Notes under the pieces: generated by a model
Databases searched by the model: none
The model's input: the letters and a program-made list of their open reading frames with translations, nothing else
Told to the model about the DNA's origin: nothing
Shown: positions 8,923-17,730 of the stretch, one piece after another
Layout of the letters: each line of letters begins with the position of its first letter
How positions within the stretch are numbered: position 1 is the stretch's first letter
Program-made: the position numbers and the translations under genes
NCBI GenBank assembly: GCA_964602415.1
Contig: CAZRQL010000014.1
Coordinates: forward strand, 19,470-83,469
Direction of reading: 5' to 3'
Source of the DNA: CAZRQL01 sp964602415
Lineage (GTDB): Bacteria > Bacteroidota > Bacteroidia > Cytophagales > Flammeovirgaceae
Length of the DNA: 64,000 nucleotides

Positions 8923-10320
8923 ATGAAGAAAATTACAACACTTTTACTCTTGGTGTTGGTAAGTGCCACTGTACCGCTGCAAGCGCAAGAGAAGACCGCT
9001 GCCGATTCGATAGCCCCTCCTCCGGTTGCACCACCGCCATTGCCTCCCGACCACTATAACTCTTACAAACCCTTGATTCTCAAAGTAACAGATGACGGAT
9101 CAAAATACATCCGCTTCATCGTTTGGAATCAGGTTTGGATGCGGTTTACAGAAAACAACCCCGGCACAGCTTTTGAGGACGGCACGGCTTTTAGAGAAAA
9201 TTTGGATATAGGCATGCGCCGTTTGCGTTTTTTGGCTTATGCACAGATTACGCCGCGCTACTTAATCCTCACACACTGGGGCATCAACAACCAAACCTTT
9301 GTCAACGGAGGCGCGCCGGCTTCGGGCGCAAAAAAGCCACAACTTTTTTTTCACGATGTCTGGAACGAGTATGAAGTAGTGCCAAAGAAATTTTTTCTTG
9401 GCTTTGGCTTGCACTATTGGAATGGGATTTCGAGGCTCTCCAGCCATTCGACACTAACTTTTATGACATTGGACGCGCCTATTTTCAACTGGCCTCTTAT
9501 CGAACTCAACGACCAGTTTGCCCGCCAGATGGGTGTGTACGCCAAAGGCCAAATCGGCAAATTGGACTATCGGGCAGCTATCAATCGCCCCTTTAGCGTA
9601 AGCAATACCGTAGCCTCAAAGCCGGGTACAACCGTATCACACATACCCACTTACAACTACGCCTTTACGGGCTACTTCAACTGGATGTTTTTGGATGCTG
9701 AGAGCAATAAGTTGCCTTTTTTTGTGGGAAGTCATTTGGGTGCTAAAAAAGTGTTCAATATTGGTGCAGGATTTTACCATCACCCCCAAGCCACCAGAAC
9801 CATACAAGGCACTGACACCACCAAAAACGACATTACGCTGTTAGGATTGGATGTTTTTTATGATGTACCCCTCAATAAAGAAAAGGGAACTTGTTTTTCT
9901 CTTTACAGCGTGTATTACAATTACGATTTTGGGAAAAATTATATCAGAAACGTAGGCATTATGAATGAAGGCAGCGTAGCTACTGCCGGCAACCAGCCCT
10001 TGTTTAGCCGGCGTAGCTTTGGTGGCGCAGGCAACGCTCAGCCATTGATTGCCACAGGCAGCATCTGGTACACCCAAATAGGGGTATCACTTCCTAAAAA
10101 CAAACGCGGCGAACAGTTTATGCCTTATTTTACGACCACATTCAAAAACTTTGATTTCTTGGATGCTTCTTGGCAATTTGATTTGGGAATTAACTACCTT
10201 ATCACCGGACACAACTCAAAACTCACTCTTCAATACTCTCAAAGGCCGGTTTACGGCTTTGACGGCAAAAGAGGCGGAGAAAGAGGAGAAATTATTTTTC
10301 AATCCCACATATTCTTTTAA
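8923..10320 (+). CDS. Outer-membrane porin-like beta-barrel protein
   Basis: A 465-residue exported protein. The signal peptide MKKITTLLLLVLVSATVPLQAQ ends near residue 22 and is followed by a Pro-rich linker (PPPVAPPPLPP). The rest alternates aromatic and small residues in strands typical of outer-membrane barrels (for example YIRFIVWNQVWMRF near 63, MRRLRFLAYAQITPRYLI near 100, FLGFGLHYWNGI near 160) and ends in a strand finishing with phenylalanine (GEIIFQSHIFF), as barrel proteins do. It resembles the phosphate-selective porin O/P group used widely in Bacteroidota annotation. It lies 31 bases before a symporter pair and probably feeds it. Confidence 0.7.
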   Translation: MKKITTLLLLVLVSATVPLQAQEKTAADSIAPPPVAPPPLPPDHYNSYKPLILKVTDDGSKYIRFIVWNQVWMRFTENNPGTAFEDGTAFRENLDIGMRRLRFLAYAQITPRYLILTHWGINNQTFVNGGAPASGAKKPQLFFHDVWNEYEVVPKKFFLGFGLHYWNGISRLSSHSTLTFMTLDAPIFNWPLIELNDQFARQMGVYAKGQIGKLDYRAAINRPFSVSNTVASKPGTTVSHIPTYNYAFTGYFNWMFLDAESNKLPFFVGSHLGAKKVFNIGAGFYHHPQATRTIQGTDTTKNDITLLGLDVFYDVPLNKEKGTCFSLYSVYYNYDFGKNYIRNVGIMNEGSVATAGNQPLFSRRSFGGAGNAQPLIATGSIWYTQIGVSLPKNKRGEQFMPYFTTTFKNFDFLDASWQFDLGINYLITGHNSKLTLQYSQRPVYGFDGKRGGERGEIIFQSHIFF

Positions 10321-10351
10321 TTTTTTGCACATTTAAAAATATTTATTAATT

Positions 10352-10642
10352 ATGATAGAATCACAAAAAAAACAGGAAGCAGGCCACAGTGCCGAACACC
10401 TGAAAGCCTATTGGAAACGCAACGTTAGGCTGCTGTTTATTTTGCTCTCAATTTGGTTTTTGTGCTCTTATGGAGCCGCAATCTTATTCAAGGATACACT
10501 TGATGCCATTAAAATTGCAGGGTTTCCGTTGGGCTTTTGGTTTGGACAACAAGGCTCACTCTACATTTTTGTTGTGTTGATCTTTGTCTATTCCTACAAA
10601 ATGACAAAGTTGGACGTAGAGTTTGATGTTCATGAAAATTAG
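10352..10642 (+). CDS. Sodium:solute symporter small subunit (DUF4212)
   Basis: A 96-residue protein with two membrane segments (about residues 28-50 and 66-86) and the family words HLKAYWKRNVRLLFILLSIWF and GFPLGFWFGQQGSLYIFVVLIFVYSY. DUF4212 proteins are found directly before an SSS-family symporter, as here (38 bases), and are taken to be its small subunit. No RNA structure or separate promoter is evident in the gap. Confidence 0.88.
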   Translation: MIESQKKQEAGHSAEHLKAYWKRNVRLLFILLSIWFLCSYGAAILFKDTLDAIKIAGFPLGFWFGQQGSLYIFVVLIFVYSYKMTKLDVEFDVHEN

Positions 10643-10680
10643 TCATTAAACAATTAAATAAACTATTAATTATTAGAATT

Positions 10681-12375
10681 ATGGATGTACAAACATGGAC
10701 ATATATTTTGGTAGGGCTTTCATTTACGCTCTACATAGGCATTGCTGTGTGGACAAGAGCCTCTTCTACCAAAGAGTTTTATGTAGCGGGTGGGGGTGTT
10801 CCTTCGGTGATGAACGGGATGGCTACGGCGGCAGACTGGATGTCGGCGGCTTCTTTTATATCTATGGCAGGGCTAATCTCGTTTATGGGTGCTGACGGGA
10901 GTGTGTTTTTGATGGGATGGACGGGAGGCTATGTATTGCTGGCTTTGCTGTTAGCTCCTTATTTACGAAAATTTGGTAAGTTTACCGTTCCCGCATTTAT
11001 TGGAGACAGGTACTATTCGGGCACAGCGCGTACGGTGGCGGTAATTTGTGCTCTTTTCGTATCTTTTACTTATGTGGCAGGACAGATGCGTGGGGTGGGT
11101 TTGGTGTTTTCAAGGTTTTTGCAAGTGGATATCAATACAGGTGTGATTATTGGGATGATCATCGTGTTCTTTTATGCTTTTTTGGGAGGCATGAAGGGCA
11201 TAACTTATACGCAAGTAGCCCAGTATTGTGTGTTGATATTTGCTTACATGGTTCCTGCTTTTTTCATATCATTTGAACTCACCGGAAATTTTATTCCTCA
11301 ACTTGGTTTTGGCGGCAAGATAAACGACGGCTCAGGGATGTATTTGCTTGAAAGGCTCAACGGACTCAATACCGAGTTGGGTTTTGCTGAGTACACATCG
11401 GGAACTAAATCCATGTTTGATGTTTTTTGCATTACTGCCGCTTTGATGGTGGGAACGGCTGGTTTGCCCCACGTGATTGTGAGGTTTTTTACGGTCAGAA
11501 GGGTGAGAGACGCAAGGTTTTCTGCGGGTTATGCCCTGATATTCATTACAATATTGTACTCTACCGCTCCTGCTATTGCGGCCTTTGCCCGCACCAATCT
11601 ACTTTCCACAGTGAGCAACAAAGAATATGCCTCTATGCCTGAATGGTTTAAAAATTGGGAAAAAACCAAACTCATCAAATTTGAAGACAAAAACAGCGAC
11701 GGACTGATTCAGTACGTAAAAGATAAAGACAAAAACGAACTTACCATAGACAACGACATTATGGTATTGGCCAACCCTGAGATTGCCAAATTGCCCAACT
11801 GGGTAGTGGGCTTGGTGGCGGCGGGAGCTTTGGCGGCGGCACTATCCACGGCGGCGGGTCTGCTGCTGGTTATCTCCAGTTCGGTCTCTCACGACCTAAT
11901 CAAAATGCAAATAGCCCCCGGACTATCAGAAAAGCGCGAACTCATCGCAGCCCGCATTTCTGCCGGTGTCGCTGTGGTGATAGCGGGTTACTTCGGGGTC
12001 AATCCTCCGGGTTTTGTGGCGGCGGTGGTGGCTTTGGCTTTCGGCTTGGCAGCGGCGACTTTCTTTCCTGCCATTTTGCTGGGCATATTTAGCACCCGAA
12101 TGAACCGCGAAGGGGCTGTAACGGGGATGATAGTGGGACTGAGCGTTATGCTCTACTATATTATGGCTTACAAATTCAATCTTTTTGGGGCTACTACGCC
12201 GCAAGATTGGTGGCTGGGGGTTTCGCCGGAAGGCTTTGGCACGATTGCGATGCTATTCAATTTGGGCAGTGCGCTGTTGGTGTCGTACCTAACTCCTCCC
12301 CCTCCTGAGCACGTACAAGAAATAATCAAAGATATACGCTTCCCAAGGGGAGCAGGTGCTGCTCACGACCATTGA
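10681..12375 (+). CDS. Sodium:solute symporter large subunit (ActP-related SSS family)
   Basis: A 564-residue, multi-pass inner-membrane transporter. Family marks include EFYVAGGGVPSVMNGMATAADWMSAASF near residue 30, GGMKGITYTQVAQY near 168, GLPHVIVRFFTVRRVRDAR near 260 and the pair of small-residue helices GALAAALSTAAGLLLVISSS and GFVAAVVALAFGLAAATFFP. A soluble loop of about 70 residues (near 312-380) rich in Lys, Asp and Asn interrupts the helices. Related pairs carry acetate or other small carboxylates with sodium; the true substrate is not shown. It is the last gene of the porin-small subunit-symporter unit, and a strong terminator follows 18 bases after the stop. Confidence 0.88.
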   Translation: MDVQTWTYILVGLSFTLYIGIAVWTRASSTKEFYVAGGGVPSVMNGMATAADWMSAASFISMAGLISFMGADGSVFLMGWTGGYVLLALLLAPYLRKFGKFTVPAFIGDRYYSGTARTVAVICALFVSFTYVAGQMRGVGLVFSRFLQVDINTGVIIGMIIVFFYAFLGGMKGITYTQVAQYCVLIFAYMVPAFFISFELTGNFIPQLGFGGKINDGSGMYLLERLNGLNTELGFAEYTSGTKSMFDVFCITAALMVGTAGLPHVIVRFFTVRRVRDARFSAGYALIFITILYSTAPAIAAFARTNLLSTVSNKEYASMPEWFKNWEKTKLIKFEDKNSDGLIQYVKDKDKNELTIDNDIMVLANPEIAKLPNWVVGLVAAGALAAALSTAAGLLLVISSSVSHDLIKMQIAPGLSEKRELIAARISAGVAVVIAGYFGVNPPGFVAAVVALAFGLAAATFFPAILLGIFSTRMNREGAVTGMIVGLSVMLYYIMAYKFNLFGATTPQDWWLGVSPEGFGTIAMLFNLGSALLVSYLTPPPPEHVQEIIKDIRFPRGAGAAHDH

Positions 12376-12393
12376 GCTACCAAAAAGCATCAA

Positions 12394-12424
12394 AAAAAGC
12401 CTCACTTATTGGTGAGGCTTTTTT
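12394..12424 (+). terminator. Rho-independent terminator after the symporter
   Basis: GCCTCAC (12399-12405), loop TTATTG, GTGAGGC (12412-12418), then six T. A run of A before the stem also allows use in the other direction, for the convergent dksA-like gene. Confidence 0.88.
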
Positions 12425-12445
12425 GTGTCAGCAATAAGCAGTCGG

Positions 12446-12817
12446 TTATGCAAAACGCTGTTTGGCTTCGATGGTTTGTTGGGTGTGAGGCACTACTTTG
12501 AGCCTTTCTTTAGGGATCAACTTGCCCGTATCTTTACAAATGCCATAAGTGCCATTTTTAATCCTTCGCTTGGCATTTTCCAACTCAGCTATGTACTTCA
12601 AGGCCCTTACTGTCATTTGGGTGAGTTGCTCTTTTTCAAATGACTCTGCTCCATCCTCAAGAGAACTTACTTTGCCGTACGTGGCTGACTCATTTTGCGC
12701 ACCATTTAAGGTGTCTTTTAGTTGTCTCAAATCGTTGCGGGCTGTGGTAAGTTTTTCGTCTATAATAGCCTCAAACTCCAACAGCTCCTCTTTGGTGTAG
12801 TACTTCTTCTCACTCAT
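12446..12817 (-). CDS. DksA/TraR-family protein with degenerate zinc finger
   Basis: A 123-residue protein: a long helical hairpin (about residues 8-85) followed by the DksA-type C-terminal block GTYGICKDTGKLIPKERLKVVPH. Only one cysteine (Cys94) remains of the four that bind zinc in classical DksA; the others are Thr, Val and His or missing. This cysteine-poor form is common in Bacteroidota. Classical DksA enters the RNA polymerase secondary channel and acts with ppGpp; whether this one does is inferred from fold only. It has its own promoter. Confidence 0.85.
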   Translation of the reverse strand: MSEKKYYTKEELLEFEAIIDEKLTTARNDLRQLKDTLNGAQNESATYGKVSSLEDGAESFEKEQLTQMTVRALKYIAELENAKRRIKNGTYGICKDTGKLIPKERLKVVPHTQQTIEAKQRFA

Positions 12818-12864
12818 AAGTCATTTATTTTCAGGTTACAAACAGCTTTGTACTAATATTTTCG

Positions 12865-12895
12865 CAAAAGTAGCCAAAAAACCAAGAAAACACAA
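12865..12895 (-). promoter_or_regulatory. Promoter of the DksA-like gene
   Basis: On the minus strand: TTG (12895-12893), 20 bases, TACTTTTG (12872-12865). This matches the Bacteroidota consensus. The gene starts 47 bases downstream of the box. Confidence 0.6.
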
Positions 12896-12936
12896 TAAGT
12901 TTGTGTAGAAAATACAAATTTTAATTAACATTTTCA

Positions 12937-13998
12937 ATGAAAACCTACCTCTTATCTATTTTGTTCTTAGGGTTTTGGTGTTTTTCTTGCAATCAAGCTA
13001 CACAAAAAACCAACCAGAAAACCGTTAAAAACATCATTTTTCTGATTGGTGACGGTATGGGTTTAGCTCAGATGCACGCGGCGATGACAGCCAAAAAGAG
13101 TTCATTGCACATTGAAAAAATGCCCATCGTAGGTTTGCAAAAAACACATTCTTCCGACAACTACATCACCGATTCGGCGGCAGGAGCTACCGCCTTTGCT
13201 TGCGGTCAAAAAACCACCAACCAAACCGTTGGGCTGGATAGCTTGGGCAATCCGCTGCCTACTATTCTTGAGATGGCGGCTCAAAAAGGGCTTGCCACAG
13301 GTCTAGTAGCTACATGTGCGCTGACTCACGCCACACCTGCCAGTTTTGCCGCTCATGTGCCTCACCGCAAAATGTATGAGCAAATCGCAGAGCAAATGGC
13401 AAAAGCACCCATTGACGTAATGATTGGGGGAGGACGTACTGTTTTTGCCCCTCACATAGAAAACATGAAAACATCAGGTTTTCAGGTGATTGACACCATA
13501 ACCGATTTAGAAAAGATAAAAAGCGGAAAACTGGCCGCTTTTTTTGCTGACAACCACCCGAAGAAGTTTCAGGAAGGACGGGGAGATGATATGCTCAAAA
13601 AGAGTTCGTTGAAGGCCATCGAACTTTTGTCTCAAAACCCAAAGGGATTCTTTTTGATGATAGAAGGCTCTCAGATTGATTGGGGCGGACATGCAAATGA
13701 CCTTGAGTACGTCATCCAAGAAACTTTGGATTTTGATGAGACAATAGGCGCAGTGCTGGAATGGGCAAGAAAAGACGGCCAAACATTGGTAGTCGTTACT
13801 GCCGACCACGAAACGGGGGGACTAACTCTGGTGGGCGGTAATATGCAGACCGGCGAAGTAAAACCCCATTTTTCTACCGGAGAACATACTGCCATCATCG
13901 TCCCTGTCTATGCTTTTGGGCCAAATGCCATCGAATACGCAGGGATTTATCAAAATACCGATTTATTTTACAAGTTTAGGGCAAATTTGGGGCTTTAG
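12937..13998 (+). CDS. Alkaline phosphatase, PhoA family, predicted lipoprotein
   Basis: A 353-residue alkaline phosphatase. All core motifs are present: IIFLIGDGMG with metal-binding Asp39, TDSAAGATAFACG with nucleophile Ser80, MIEGSQIDWGGHAND near residue 236, TADHETGG near 287 and the late histidine in STGEHTAI near 312. The N-terminus is a signal sequence with a possible lipobox ending at Cys18 (CFSC), not an ideal match. It is shorter than E. coli PhoA (about 470) and lacks most insert loops, as in many marine and soil Bacteroidota. It would free phosphate from organic esters in the periplasm. The next gene starts 21 bases on. Confidence 0.92.
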   Translation: MKTYLLSILFLGFWCFSCNQATQKTNQKTVKNIIFLIGDGMGLAQMHAAMTAKKSSLHIEKMPIVGLQKTHSSDNYITDSAAGATAFACGQKTTNQTVGLDSLGNPLPTILEMAAQKGLATGLVATCALTHATPASFAAHVPHRKMYEQIAEQMAKAPIDVMIGGGRTVFAPHIENMKTSGFQVIDTITDLEKIKSGKLAAFFADNHPKKFQEGRGDDMLKKSSLKAIELLSQNPKGFFLMIEGSQIDWGGHANDLEYVIQETLDFDETIGAVLEWARKDGQTLVVVTADHETGGLTLVGGNMQTGEVKPHFSTGEHTAIIVPVYAFGPNAIEYAGIYQNTDLFYKFRANLGL

Positions 13999-14019
13999 GC
14001 CATAGTCAATCCCTGTCTA

Positions 14020-14994
14020 ATGCGCATATTCTTTTGGATAACGGCACTTGCTTTGTTGGTCTATATTTTGGAATTGCGCGATGAGATTTACCAACAACTC
14101 AGCAACCAAATCGGTTATTGGTATGACAGGGCTGTTTGGCTTTACCCCCGTATCAAATCGGAAAGTTATCGTTTTAGCCCTGACTTTTTGTTGAACAGGC
14201 TGGACATAGCCATCGCAAAATCTGTACTGTTGGTTTGGATGATAGCTATTCTAAAACTCTACAAAAGACAACTTTTGGTTTTGATAGCCAAACAGAACCT
14301 CAGCCCGTTTGCAGTGGTTCTTTTTTATGCCCAAGCCCTTTTTTACACGGCTGACTCCTATCGGCTTTTGAGCAAACTAAAAGAAGTAGAAGTATTTTTT
14401 GAGCCGATATCATTCTACTCGGCTATGCCCGACTCAAACATGCTGCTTTTAATATCTATTAGCTTGGTTGTTAGTGGTTTGATGGTCATTTTTGGTGTGT
14501 TTAGATTTTGGGCGGCGGTTGTTTTTGCAATGGCTTTTGTTTTTCAGGAGGGCTTGTTTTTTTGTTTCGGCAAAACAAACCACCAATACGCACCCACGAT
14601 GTATGGCCTTTTGGTGATGCCGGCTTATTTTTTGCTTCCCAATCGGCTGACCATCTTCATCCTAAAAATTGCCGTCTCGCTCCCCTACTCTTTGGCCGGC
14701 TTGGAAAAAATCTTTTCCTCTCCTGTTTACTGGCTAAGCAGTCCGGGCTTGGCGGCTGTTTTGGTCTGGCAGATTAGTTATGTGGTGGGTGTGTTCAGGT
14801 ACAAATACCTCTATCATGGTTTTGGATTGCTATTTCATGCGGCTGTTGCTTTTCAGATGGGAATCGGGTTTTATGTGCATCCATGGCAGAGCGGGTATGT
14901 CTTTTTTTATGAAAGAACCGATCTAAAAAAGAGTAACTTCTTGTTTAACAAAGTTATAGCCTTTTTTACAAAATTGGATAGGGTTAAAATTTGA
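14020..14994 (+). CDS. Multi-pass membrane protein, HTTM-like
   Basis: A 324-residue protein with about seven to eight hydrophobic segments and few charged residues. Words such as LFYTADSYRLLSKL, TNHQYAPTMYGLLVMPAYFLLP and LPYSLAGLEKIFSSPVYWLS recall the HTTM / vitamin K-dependent carboxylase-like family of membrane proteins and DoxX-like relatives, but this is recognition by feel. It follows the phosphatase by 21 bases and may share its transcript. No function is assigned. Confidence 0.5.
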   Translation: MRIFFWITALALLVYILELRDEIYQQLSNQIGYWYDRAVWLYPRIKSESYRFSPDFLLNRLDIAIAKSVLLVWMIAILKLYKRQLLVLIAKQNLSPFAVVLFYAQALFYTADSYRLLSKLKEVEVFFEPISFYSAMPDSNMLLLISISLVVSGLMVIFGVFRFWAAVVFAMAFVFQEGLFFCFGKTNHQYAPTMYGLLVMPAYFLLPNRLTIFILKIAVSLPYSLAGLEKIFSSPVYWLSSPGLAAVLVWQISYVVGVFRYKYLYHGFGLLFHAAVAFQMGIGFYVHPWQSGYVFFYERTDLKKSNFLFNKVIAFFTKLDRVKI

Positions 14995-15047
14995 CTTTTT
15001 TTTGGGAAAATGAAGCCTTTGCGTTTTATTTTGTGTATTAATAAGGT

Positions 15048-15458
15048 ATGATGTTAAATTTTACCAAAAAACATAGGCTTAAACTTTCAAAAGTTTATTT
15101 TGTGGACAAAGAAGGCAATTTGGTCGTCAAAAAGCACTTTGTCCTTTCGCTTTGGCTAATGAGTAGGTCTTTTTGGGAGTTTACTGCCTTTATAGCTGTT
15201 TTTGCAGCGCATATTGCTTTGATGATATTGGTAATGTATGCAACCCTACTTTGGTTTAGAACCGCTCAAACCGATTCGCACTGGGTATCTCTTGGTCTTG
15301 TAATGGTTTTGGAAGTGGTTGTACTTGGGCTTATTTTGTTTGGCATTGCAGTAGTCATGCATGCGTTCCACAAAAAATATCTTGCCGAAAAAGTCCAAAA
15401 GTTTATCGATCGCTTTGAAGACAACATCAATCCGCCTGATAGGTCTGCACTGAGGTAG
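15048..15458 (+). CDS. Small two-span membrane protein, unknown function
   Basis: A 136-residue protein with a basic N-terminus (FTKKHRLKLSKVYF), a first membrane span near residues 46-69, a second near 82-106, and a basic tail that ends in FEDNINPPDRSALR. I do not recognise the family. Two ATG codons in a row open the frame. The last 32 bases overlap the end of the opposing osmC gene. Confidence 0.6.
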   Translation: MMLNFTKKHRLKLSKVYFVDKEGNLVVKKHFVLSLWLMSRSFWEFTAFIAVFAAHIALMILVMYATLLWFRTAQTDSHWVSLGLVMVLEVVVLGLILFGIAVVMHAFHKKYLAEKVQKFIDRFEDNINPPDRSALR

Positions 15459-15801
15459 GGTTGGCAATCAATTTATGTACCGGACAAGCATTGGCTATTT
15501 CGATAAGTCTTTGCCTTTGTGCTGAGTCCAAACAATCCTCAAAAGTCAAGTCTCTGGTTATCTTTTTATCCTGAGAGATAGATACTTGCACTTGTATTTT
15601 GCCTGTATGCCATCCCTTTCTCTGGGCGTACATTTTAAGTGTGATAAGCGTGCAAGCAGCTAAAGCAGCCGACAAATAGTCATAAGGTGAAGGCCCTAAA
15701 TCTTGGCCTCCATGCTCCAAAGGCTCATCTGCCACCCAATCATGCCTGCCATTGCTGAGATGGGTTAAAAAATTTTGCTCGTCAATAAATCCCTCAACCA
15801 T
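15427..15801 (-). CDS. OsmC-family thiol peroxidase
   Basis: A 124-residue OsmC/Ohr-type protein. The two redox cysteines are in place: Cys50 in the SAALAACTLITLKMYAQRK helix and Cys106 in ANACPVHKLI. The DEPLEHGGQDLGPSPYDYL loop is the family fingerprint. It lacks a few N-terminal residues compared with the usual 135-140, so it starts close to the first beta strand. The enzyme reduces organic hydroperoxides in the cytoplasm. It is a single-gene unit converging on the small membrane protein. Confidence 0.85.
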   Translation of the reverse strand: MVEGFIDEQNFLTHLSNGRHDWVADEPLEHGGQDLGPSPYDYLSAALAACTLITLKMYAQRKGWHTGKIQVQVSISQDKKITRDLTFEDCLDSAQRQRLIEIANACPVHKLIANPTSVQTYQAD

Positions 15802-15892
15802 TGGGTTGTAATATTGTGAATCCGGTAAAAATACAAAAATTCATATTCAGTTCATTTCTGCTGACCAAACTTGTAAATAAAAAATAGTCAAA

Positions 15893-16879
15893 ATGCCATC
15901 AAAGAAGGTTTTATTTGCAATACTCGTTTCTTTTTTGTTCCAAACGAAAGGCTGGACTTGGGGCTTTTACGGGCACAAACTCATCAACAAAACGGCTGTG
16001 TACCTCTTACCCCCCGAGATGTTTCCGTTTTTCAAAGCCAATATCCGCTTCATCACCGAAAATGCCACCGCGCCGGACTCGCGCCGTTATGCTGTTAAGG
16101 GAGAGGCAGAAAGACATTTCATAGATTTGGATATTTATGGAGACAGTGCTTTGTACAAAGTACCCCGCCGCTGGGAAGACGCTGTGGCCAAGTACAGCGA
16201 AGACACCCTAAAGGCTTATGGGATAGTGCCTTGGCATATAGAAGTAATGAAAAAAAGGCTGACCTCGGCTTTTATTAAAGGCGATGCCAAACTTATCCTT
16301 CGCATAGCCAGCGAATTGGGGCACTATGTGGCCGATGGCAATGTCCCACTTCATACCACCGAAAACTACAACGGACAAAAAACCAATCAGTACGGCATAC
16401 ACGCTTTTTGGGAGACCCGATGCGTAGAACTGTTTTCTGACAAGTACGACTTTTTTTTGGAAAAAGCCCGCTATATTGAAGACCCTCTTGCAAGGGCTTG
16501 GCAGGCTGTCGAAGAAGCCCATCTGGCCTTGGATTCGGTCTTTGGTTTTGAGCGTCAGCTTACCCAAGAAATGGGCGAAGACCGCAAATACGCCTATGAA
16601 ATCCGAAACGGTGTCAATATCAAAACCTATTCCTACGAGTTTGCCAAGGCGTACCACGATAGGCTCAATGGTCAGATTGAGCGCAGGATGAGGGCTACCA
16701 TTCAGATGATTGCCGACATGTGGTTTACTTCTTGGGTGGATGCAGGACAGCCGGATTTGAATCGCTTGCTGGATAAGCCTCTGGAAGAAGAACTTGAAAA
16801 AGAATTGCAGGAAGAGCTAAAAGAAGTAAAAAATTCTCCCGCCATCCAAACCAGACCGCACGAGAGTGGTATTGAATAA
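15893..16879 (+). CDS. Zinc-dependent phospholipase C / S1-P1 nuclease-fold protein
   Basis: A 328-residue exported protein. After a signal peptide (about residues 1-21) the mature chain begins with Trp and soon a His (WTWGFYGHK), as in zinc phospholipase C and P1 nuclease, where the N-terminal residue binds zinc. Further ligands are visible in APDSRR, ERHFIDLD, LGHYVADGNVPLHTTENY and GIHAFWETR. The C-terminal 30 residues are a Glu/Lys-rich helix outside the fold. It likely hydrolyses phosphodiester bonds in lipids or nucleotides in the periplasm. It ends at a perfect 15-base-pair hairpin. Confidence 0.82.
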   Translation: MPSKKVLFAILVSFLFQTKGWTWGFYGHKLINKTAVYLLPPEMFPFFKANIRFITENATAPDSRRYAVKGEAERHFIDLDIYGDSALYKVPRRWEDAVAKYSEDTLKAYGIVPWHIEVMKKRLTSAFIKGDAKLILRIASELGHYVADGNVPLHTTENYNGQKTNQYGIHAFWETRCVELFSDKYDFFLEKARYIEDPLARAWQAVEEAHLALDSVFGFERQLTQEMGEDRKYAYEIRNGVNIKTYSYEFAKAYHDRLNGQIERRMRATIQMIADMWFTSWVDAGQPDLNRLLDKPLEEELEKELQEELKEVKNSPAIQTRPHESGIE

Positions 16880-16880
16880 A

Positions 16881-16914
16881 AAAATGAATTTCTAATTGCT
16901 TAGAAATTCATTTT
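16881..16914. terminator. Bidirectional hairpin terminator
   Basis: AAAATGAATTTCTAA (16881-16895), loop TTGC, and its perfect complement TTAGAAATTCATTTT (16900-16914). The flanking A and T runs allow termination of both converging genes. Confidence 0.82.
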
Positions 16915-16937
16915 CAATACATTAAAAATAAAAAAGA

Positions 16938-17720
16938 CTACTTAAACGGTACGCCCGATGTTTTCTGTACGGGGCTGCTTTGCACCAGTTTTTTAACAAC
17001 CTGACCTTTAAGCGTGATTTTATTCCGCCCTTTGTCGGGAGCATTGATGAGAATATTAACGACTTCATCAGTAGCAGATTCTTGATTGGGGGCGAAAGTA
17101 AGTGTGATGTTTCCTTCTTCCCCGGGTTTAACTCTTGCTTTATCAACTTTAAATTGTGTGCATTTGCAGTTGCTTACGACATCTTGCACGACCAAATCAC
17201 CCGCGCCGGTATTTTTGAAGTAGAAAACTTGAGTCATTTTCTCTCCTACCTGCATTTTTCCAAAATTGTACTCGTTTTTCAACAAGCTCAACTCGGGCAT
17301 CAGGTTAGAGGGCACATTCTGAGCATCCACTAAATTTTCCTCGGTAGGTTTGGCTTTTACATCCCCTTTGATGGTGAGGTAGATAACGGGATTTTCGGCA
17401 GAATTTGATTCTACGGTAATACTTTTGTTGAAAGAGCCTATTCTACCCAAAGAATTGTAGCGGGCCGTGATTTCTCCGGTTTGTCCGGGCATGACGGGGT
17501 CTTGCGTCCAAGTAGGCACGGTGCAGCCACAAGAAGGGCGCGCCGAGGAGATGACCAGAGGCTCTTTGCCTGTATTCTTAAATTTGAATTTATAGGTTGC
17601 CCCGTCGGGATGCTCGGTGATTTGTCCAAAATCGTGTGTGAGTTTCTCAAATTCGATTTTTGCCTGTCCAAAGCCACAAAGGCTTGACAGAAAGCACATA
17701 GTAAAAAAAAGACTTCGCAT
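16938..17720 (-). CDS. DUF1573 protein with two domains
   Basis: A 260-residue periplasmic or surface protein. The signal peptide ends near residue 19 (GFGQ). Two Ig-like DUF1573 domains follow, at about 20-112 and 138-232; the first holds THDFGQI and SCGCTVPTW, the second NFGKMQVGEK and SNCKCTQF, each with the Cys-x-Cys pair. The fold resembles ASH/MSP-like beta sandwiches. The cellular role is not known. It lies 10 bases after another DUF1573 gene on the same strand and is evidently its duplicate. Confidence 0.88.
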   Translation of the reverse strand: MRSLFFTMCFLSSLCGFGQAKIEFEKLTHDFGQITEHPDGATYKFKFKNTGKEPLVISSARPSCGCTVPTWTQDPVMPGQTGEITARYNSLGRIGSFNKSITVESNSAENPVIYLTIKGDVKAKPTEENLVDAQNVPSNLMPELSLLKNEYNFGKMQVGEKMTQVFYFKNTGAGDLVVQDVVSNCKCTQFKVDKARVKPGEEGNITLTFAPNQESATDEVVNILINAPDKGRNKITLKGQVVKKLVQSSPVQKTSGVPFK

Positions 17721-17730
17721 TGTATTATTG

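Noticed and set aside
15893..16879. Terminal Glu/Lys-rich helix read as a type IX sorting domain
   Set aside because: Type IX C-terminal domains are beta-rich with a different end motif; this tail is a charged helix.
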